Shown here: in pieces, positions 39,735 to 42,910 of the stretch
How positions within the stretch are numbered: position 1 is the stretch's first letter
Layout of the letters: the number at the start of each line of letters is the position of its first letter
Source: Chlamydiota bacterium
Lineage (GTDB): Bacteria > Chlamydiota > Chlamydiia > Chlamydiales > Rhabdochlamydiaceae
Direction: 5' to 3'
Length of the DNA stretch: 42,910 nt
Assembly: GCA_026398435.1 (NCBI GenBank)
Contig: JAPLSW010000044.1
Span: 27,603 to 70,512 of the forward strand
The notes under the pieces: model-generated
What the model was told of the DNA's origin: nothing
The model's database searches: none
Seen by the model: the letters and a program-made list of their open reading frames with translations, nothing else
Position numbers and translations under genes: made by a program

Positions 39735-41697
39735 TTTTTAGAACTTCTTTAGGCACCTCGAATAGGAATCGGGAGGGTGTGGTTGTGATATCCTTTCCCA
39801 TCTTTTTTCGGATTCTTGCCATACTTAAGGTGAGATATTTACGTGCCCTTGTCATGGCAACATACATAAGCCTTCTCTCTTCTTCAAGACCCCGTTCAAG
39901 GACGCTTTTTTCATGAGGAAGGATATGATCCTCGACACCTACAATAAAGCAAGCTTCGAATTCTAGTCCCTTCGAGCTGTGGATTGTCATAAGATGTACT
40001 TTGTCATTTTTTTCTTCTTTTTCTTTAAAGGGGAGTTTATCGGAGTTGAGCTGGGATGTAGAAAGAAAGTCAGCAAGTGTAGGTTCATTATCAGGATTTG
40101 TCTCATAACTTTTGAGAGCTTCTACACATTGGAGTACGTTTTCCCATTTAAAGCCTCGCATTTTTTCACTCTGCACTTCTTCATGGATCGCTTTTTTGTA
40201 ATTAATTTCATGGACGAGCCAATCAAAAGAAGTATGAAGGGGTTTTTCGGCAAATTTTTCTTGCGCCGTAGAAATGGTATGTAAAAATTGAGAAATACTT
40301 TGTATCGCTTTATCAGAGAGCTCATCACATATAGGGATTTCTCTTTTAGCCGTTTTCTGAAGAACAGAAAACAGGCTTTCTTCCTGCTTTCGATTGTACT
40401 GAGTGAGGATATCTAGTGTCTTATCAGATATCCCACGTCTTGGAACATTAATAATTCGAAGAAGAGCTTCTTGGTCCAGGGGATTTGCAATCACCTTTAG
40501 ATAAGAGAGGACATCTTTGATCTCTGCCCTTTCAAAAAATTCGGTCCCACCAAAGACCTCGAAAGGGATACCCCTTCTCCATGTTCCATTATCATCCCAT
40601 GCAGCCTGTGCTAAGGCTGTTTCGAAATTGCGAGATAGTAGATTGGAGCGGTAGAGAATAGCCATATCCTTCCAGCGAAGGTTCTTATGCTTGCGATGCC
40701 AGATAAGTCTTTGCACGATCGCTTGAGCTTCTTCATTTTCTGTAGGTGCGTGAAATAGGGAGACGGGGTCTCCTGGCTCACTGAGGCTCCACAGCTCTTT
40801 ACTGTGTCTTTCTTTGTTATTGGCAATAACGAGGTTCGCCGCTTTTAGAATTGTGGGAGTAGATCGGTAGTTCTGCTCGAGTTTAATGAGAGTCCCAGCT
40901 TCAAAATTTAAGATGTTTTTGATTTCAGCCCCTCTCCATCCATAGATCGATTGATCATCATCACCTACAACACAGAGGTTATTGTGATTTTTGGAAAGTA
41001 GGTAAGCTAATCGGTATTGGACGGGGTTGGTGTCCTGGTATTCATCGATCATAATATAGCGGAACTTCTCTTGGTAACTTGCAAGGACGCTTGGGTGCTG
41101 CTCAAAAAGTTCAACGGTAAGAGAGAGCAGGCTATCAAAATCCACCGCATTATAGGCTCTCATACAGGTGTGCAGTTGTTTCATGATTTGTTTGCTAAAC
41201 TCATCGTGCCAGGTGGGGACCTGGCCGATTGCTTCCTCTTCAGACAGTCCTTTATTTTTAGCATCAGAAATTTTTTTAATTGTCGGTTGGATAGAGGGTA
41301 GATCTCCGTCGTGCTCAAGAGAGTGGCGAACCATCTGTGTTAAAAGTCTTTTGACATCTTTTTCGTCGTAGAGGCTAAATTCTCTAGTATAGCCTAGATG
41401 ATGGATTTCTTTTCGGAGCACCTGCATGCAGAAGCTATGGAATGTGCAAAGGGTCACTTTGCGCGCGGCTTTAGCTGGGATGATTTTAGCAAGTCTCTCT
41501 TTCATTTCTCCGGCTGCCTTGTTGGTAAAGGTTAGGCCTAAAATACAGCTGGGATCTATAGATTTATTTTGGATGAGATGGGCCATCCGGTAGGTTAAGA
41601 CGCTTGTCTTTCCACTACCAGCACCTGCTAAAATGAGTACTCTACCTTCGGTTGCCTGTACGGCTTTTTGCTGCTGACTATTGAGGTGTGAGAACAT
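39709..41697 (-). CDS. uvrD: UvrD/PcrA/Rep-family ATP-dependent DNA helicase
   Basis: A 662-residue superfamily 1 helicase. It has Q-motif LNSQQQKAV, Walker A AGAGSGKT (about 24-31), motif II MIDEYQDTNPVQ, motif III VVGDDDQSIYGWRGA, motif IV region LEQNYRST, motif V MTIHSSKGLEFEACFIVG and motif VI EERRLMYVAMTRAR. The length is a bit below E. coli UvrD (720). It unwinds DNA in nucleotide excision and mismatch repair. It begins within the end of rnpA (20-base overlap). Confidence 0.95.
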   Translation of the reverse strand: MFSHLNSQQQKAVQATEGRVLILAGAGSGKTSVLTYRMAHLIQNKSIDPSCILGLTFTNKAAGEMKERLAKIIPAKAARKVTLCTFHSFCMQVLRKEIHHLGYTREFSLYDEKDVKRLLTQMVRHSLEHDGDLPSIQPTIKKISDAKNKGLSEEEAIGQVPTWHDEFSKQIMKQLHTCMRAYNAVDFDSLLSLTVELFEQHPSVLASYQEKFRYIMIDEYQDTNPVQYRLAYLLSKNHNNLCVVGDDDQSIYGWRGAEIKNILNFEAGTLIKLEQNYRSTPTILKAANLVIANNKERHSKELWSLSEPGDPVSLFHAPTENEEAQAIVQRLIWHRKHKNLRWKDMAILYRSNLLSRNFETALAQAAWDDNGTWRRGIPFEVFGGTEFFERAEIKDVLSYLKVIANPLDQEALLRIINVPRRGISDKTLDILTQYNRKQEESLFSVLQKTAKREIPICDELSDKAIQSISQFLHTISTAQEKFAEKPLHTSFDWLVHEINYKKAIHEEVQSEKMRGFKWENVLQCVEALKSYETNPDNEPTLADFLSTSQLNSDKLPFKEKEEKNDKVHLMTIHSSKGLEFEACFIVGVEDHILPHEKSVLERGLEEERRLMYVAMTRARKYLTLSMARIRKKMGKDITTTPSRFLFEVPKEVLKITPWQTVE

Positions 41698-42055
41698 GGG
41701 GTATTGTTTTTTTTAAATTAGAGGGAAGATTAGACAATATAAGTTGCAGATCTAAAAGTACATCCTGTTTATTGATCGGTTCTGGTTTAAACCGAGGGAG
41801 TACATTCACCTCTAGACCTTTAGGGAAAGAGTGATAACACTCCCTAAAAGCTTCTCTAACCACTCGTTTGAAGCGGTTTCTTACGTGAGCTTTTCCAAAT
41901 TTTTTTGAAATAGTGATCCCAAGCTTGGGGCAGGGGGCTGATTCTCTATTAAAATATTGAATAGAAACAACCCGTCCTGCAAGGCGGCGTCCTTCCTTAG
42001 CTACTTTTATAAATTGCCCTCTTTTCAGAAGGCGGGCAGCTTTAGGGAATTTCAC
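41678..42055 (-). CDS. rnpA: Ribonuclease P protein component
   Basis: A 125-residue basic protein, the protein subunit of RNase P. It carries RLLKRGQFIKVAKEGRR at the N-terminus and the RNR motif HVRNRFKRVVREAFR near residue 65, with LGITISKKFG just before. It follows rpmH after a 7-base gap, as in most bacteria, and its end overlaps the helicase start by 20 bases. Confidence 0.97.
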   Translation of the reverse strand: MKFPKAARLLKRGQFIKVAKEGRRLAGRVVSIQYFNRESAPCPKLGITISKKFGKAHVRNRFKRVVREAFRECYHSFPKGLEVNVLPRFKPEPINKQDVLLDLQLILSNLPSNLKKTIPHVLTPQ

Positions 42056-42062
42056 TGAGTCC

Positions 42063-42200
42063 TTAAGCTGTTGTTAGGCGCTTTCTGCCCTGTCTTCTTC
42101 TACGGTTGATGATCTTTCTTCCGTCGGCTGTAGCCATTCTTTTACGGAATCCGCAGGCCTTTTGGCGCTTTAACTTACTAGGTTGGTATGTACGTTTCAT
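42063..42200 (-). CDS. rpmH: 50S ribosomal protein L34
   Basis: A 45-residue protein read on the minus strand: [21 protein letters not shown]... ending with [12 protein letters not shown]. It is the standard L34 and sits directly upstream of rnpA. Confidence 0.98.
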   Translation of the reverse strand: MKRTYQPSKLKRQKACGFRKRMATADGRKIINRRRRQGRKRLTTA

Positions 42201-42236
42201 TGGTGTATTCCTGTATTTCTAAAAATTTTTGGCCCT

Positions 42237-42265
42237 ATCCTAGCTTAAAGCCGCATATCCATCAA
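42237..42265 (-). promoter_or_regulatory. Putative rpmH-rnpA promoter
   Basis: On the minus strand TTGATG (complement of 42260-42265), a 17-base spacer and TAGGAT (complement of 42237-42242), about 37 bases upstream of the rpmH start. Confidence 0.45.
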
Positions 42266-42288
42266 GAGCAAAATCTTGCAAATCGGAC

Positions 42289-42318
42289 TTGAAAAGAAAT
42301 CCCCGCTCCTAGTATAAA
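42289..42318 (+). promoter_or_regulatory. Putative rpmJ-rpsN promoter
   Basis: TTGAAA at 42289-42294, an 18-base spacer and TATAAA at 42313-42318, about 36 bases before the rpmJ ATG. It is divergent from the rpmH promoter. Confidence 0.55.
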
Positions 42319-42353
42319 TGGGCCAACTTTTATTTTAGGCTAGGTTTAACAAC

Positions 42354-42491
42354 ATGAAAGTGAAAGCTTCTATTAAAGCAGACCCTTCTAAAGGGGATAA
42401 GATTGTACGCAGGCAAGGCCGCGTTTACGTAATCAACAAAACAGATCCAAATCGTAAGCAGAGACAAAAAGGTCCTGCACGCAAAAAGTAA
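42354..42491 (+). CDS. rpmJ: 50S ribosomal protein L36
   Basis: A 45-residue protein starting [20 protein letters not shown] and ending [15 protein letters not shown], as in chlamydial L36. This is the longer, cysteine-free type. rpsN follows 16 bases later, in the chlamydial order rnpA-rpmH // rpmJ-rpsN. Confidence 0.96.
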   Translation: MKVKASIKADPSKGDKIVRRQGRVYVINKTDPNRKQRQKGPARKK

Positions 42492-42507
42492 GGAAAAGTA
42501 GAGATTT

Positions 42508-42813
42508 ATGGCAAAACTTTCTTCTATAGCAAGGCAGAAAAAACGTGAGAGAATGGTGAAGCTCAAGTGGGACAAACGACAAATGCTCAAAAAAGCAATT
42601 CTCGACCAGTCAACAAGTGAAGAAGACAGGATGAAAGCTGTGGCAGATCTCGATAAGCTGCCTAAGAATTCCTCCCCTGTACGTCTTCGCAACCGTTGCC
42701 AGCTAACAGGGCGCTCTAGAGGCTTCTTGAGAAAGTTCAAACTTTCTCGCCTTTGCTTTAGAGAGATGGCGAACGCTGGGCTAATTCCCGGTGTAGTTAA
42801 AGCGAGCTGGTAA
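42508..42813 (+). CDS. rpsN: 30S ribosomal protein S14
   Basis: A 101-residue S14 of the long, zinc-free form ([35 protein letters not shown]). The start is [16 protein letters not shown]. It follows rpmJ and is closed by a terminator 23 bases after its stop. Confidence 0.97.
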   Translation: MAKLSSIARQKKRERMVKLKWDKRQMLKKAILDQSTSEEDRMKAVADLDKLPKNSSPVRLRNRCQLTGRSRGFLRKFKLSRLCFREMANAGLIPGVVKASW

Positions 42814-42836
42814 TTTTTACCAACCGAGCATGTGTT

Positions 42837-42864
42837 AAAAAGGCCTCAGTGATGAGGCCTTTTT
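42837..42864. terminator. Terminator after rpsN
   Basis: AAAAA-GGCCTCA, loop GTGA, TGAGGCC-TTTTT. A strong bidirectional hairpin shared with a leftward gene entering from the right edge. Confidence 0.9.
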
Positions 42865-42910
42865 CTATTGAACAACTTCCATTTCGGCCTTAGGGAATAA
42901 TTCACTAAAA
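42865..42910 (-). CDS. Possible 3' end of a leftward gene (runs off window)
   Basis: On the minus strand a frame runs open from the window edge and ends with a TAG at 42865-42867, reading ...FSELFPKAEMEVVQ. The bidirectional terminator directly after it supports a real gene end, but 14 codons are too few to name a product. Confidence 0.4.
   Translation of the reverse strand, partial: FSELFPKAEMEVVQ

Noticed and set aside
1..42910. CRISPR array, rRNA or tRNA genes
   Set aside because: Scanned by eye; no regularly spaced repeats with unique spacers, no cloverleaf with GTTCRA loop, and no rRNA-like stretch was found. A tRNA scan would be decisive.

Overview
The window is a stretch of chromosome from a member of the phylum Chlamydiae, most likely an environmental (amoeba-, protist- or arthropod-associated) lineage rather than Chlamydia itself. 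The evidence is a set of chlamydial marker genes in chlamydial order: ispD-truA-phosphatase near a SWIB-domain gene, prfB with a programmed frameshift followed by acetyltransferases and yebC, the block rpmF-plsX-RNase G-plsB-insulinase protease, pcnB next to lpxB, a TyrP-like permease, and rnpA-rpmH divergent from rpmJ-rpsN. Between these blocks lie genes not expected in Chlamydia trachomatis. No rRNA, tRNA or CRISPR array was seen. The DNA is moderately AT-rich throughout.

Layout. 1-2.1 kb: end of an SbtA-like bicarbonate transporter gene, a DUF6671 protein and a divergent LysR regulator. 2.2-5.7 kb: HAD phosphatase, truA, ispD and SWIB, interrupted by a 997-bp unit that duplicates 290 bp of the phosphatase/truA junction and carries foreign debris. 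5.8-8.1 kb: a ten-G tract and a perfect hairpin precede a gene whose product resembles the plant plastid UDP-glucose pyrophosphorylase UGP3. 8.1-9.1 kb: a small membrane protein and a frameshifted tyrosine-recombinase tail. 9.1-12.0 kb: prfB (+1 frameshift), two paralogous acetyltransferases and yebC. 12.1-17.2 kb: a lipase-like protein with a hydrophobic C-terminal segment, a TVP38/TMEM64 membrane protein, an MGDG-synthase-like glycosyltransferase and a class I aminotransferase.

17.2-19.2 kb holds the most striking gene: six ankyrin-type repeats followed by what reads as a complete eukaryote-type HECT ubiquitin-ligase domain, including the catalytic-cysteine motif. Its 5' part is split off by one in-frame TAA stop, with a possible TTG restart downstream. 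19.5-26.8 kb is the conserved phospholipid / ribosomal / RNase operon. 27.2-29.0 kb is a large coiled-coil protein without recognised domains, a candidate secreted effector. 29.0-33.6 kb carries lpxB, an alpha/beta hydrolase, pcnB and an aromatic amino-acid permease. 33.6-36.0 kb encodes an intimin/invasin-type inverse autotransporter with a beta-helix passenger. 36.1-37.3 kb is decayed mobile or defence-type DNA: a truncated ATPase and a RelB/YafQ-type pair with a broken toxin. 37.4-42.9 kb has a DTW/Tsr3-like gene, a GT8-like glycosyltransferase, a thioredoxin-fold protein, a UvrD/PcrA helicase and the rnpA/rpmH // rpmJ/rpsN region.

Taken together the window mixes core metabolism and translation with host-interaction genes (ankyrin-HECT ligase, inverse autotransporter, lipase-like protein, candidate effectors). 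It also carries several lipid or nucleotide-sugar genes whose closest functional relatives are plastid enzymes (UGP3-like, MGDG-synthase-like, ATS1-type PlsB). Decayed insertions lie between conserved blocks. All family assignments are from reading translated sequence by eye; no search was run.
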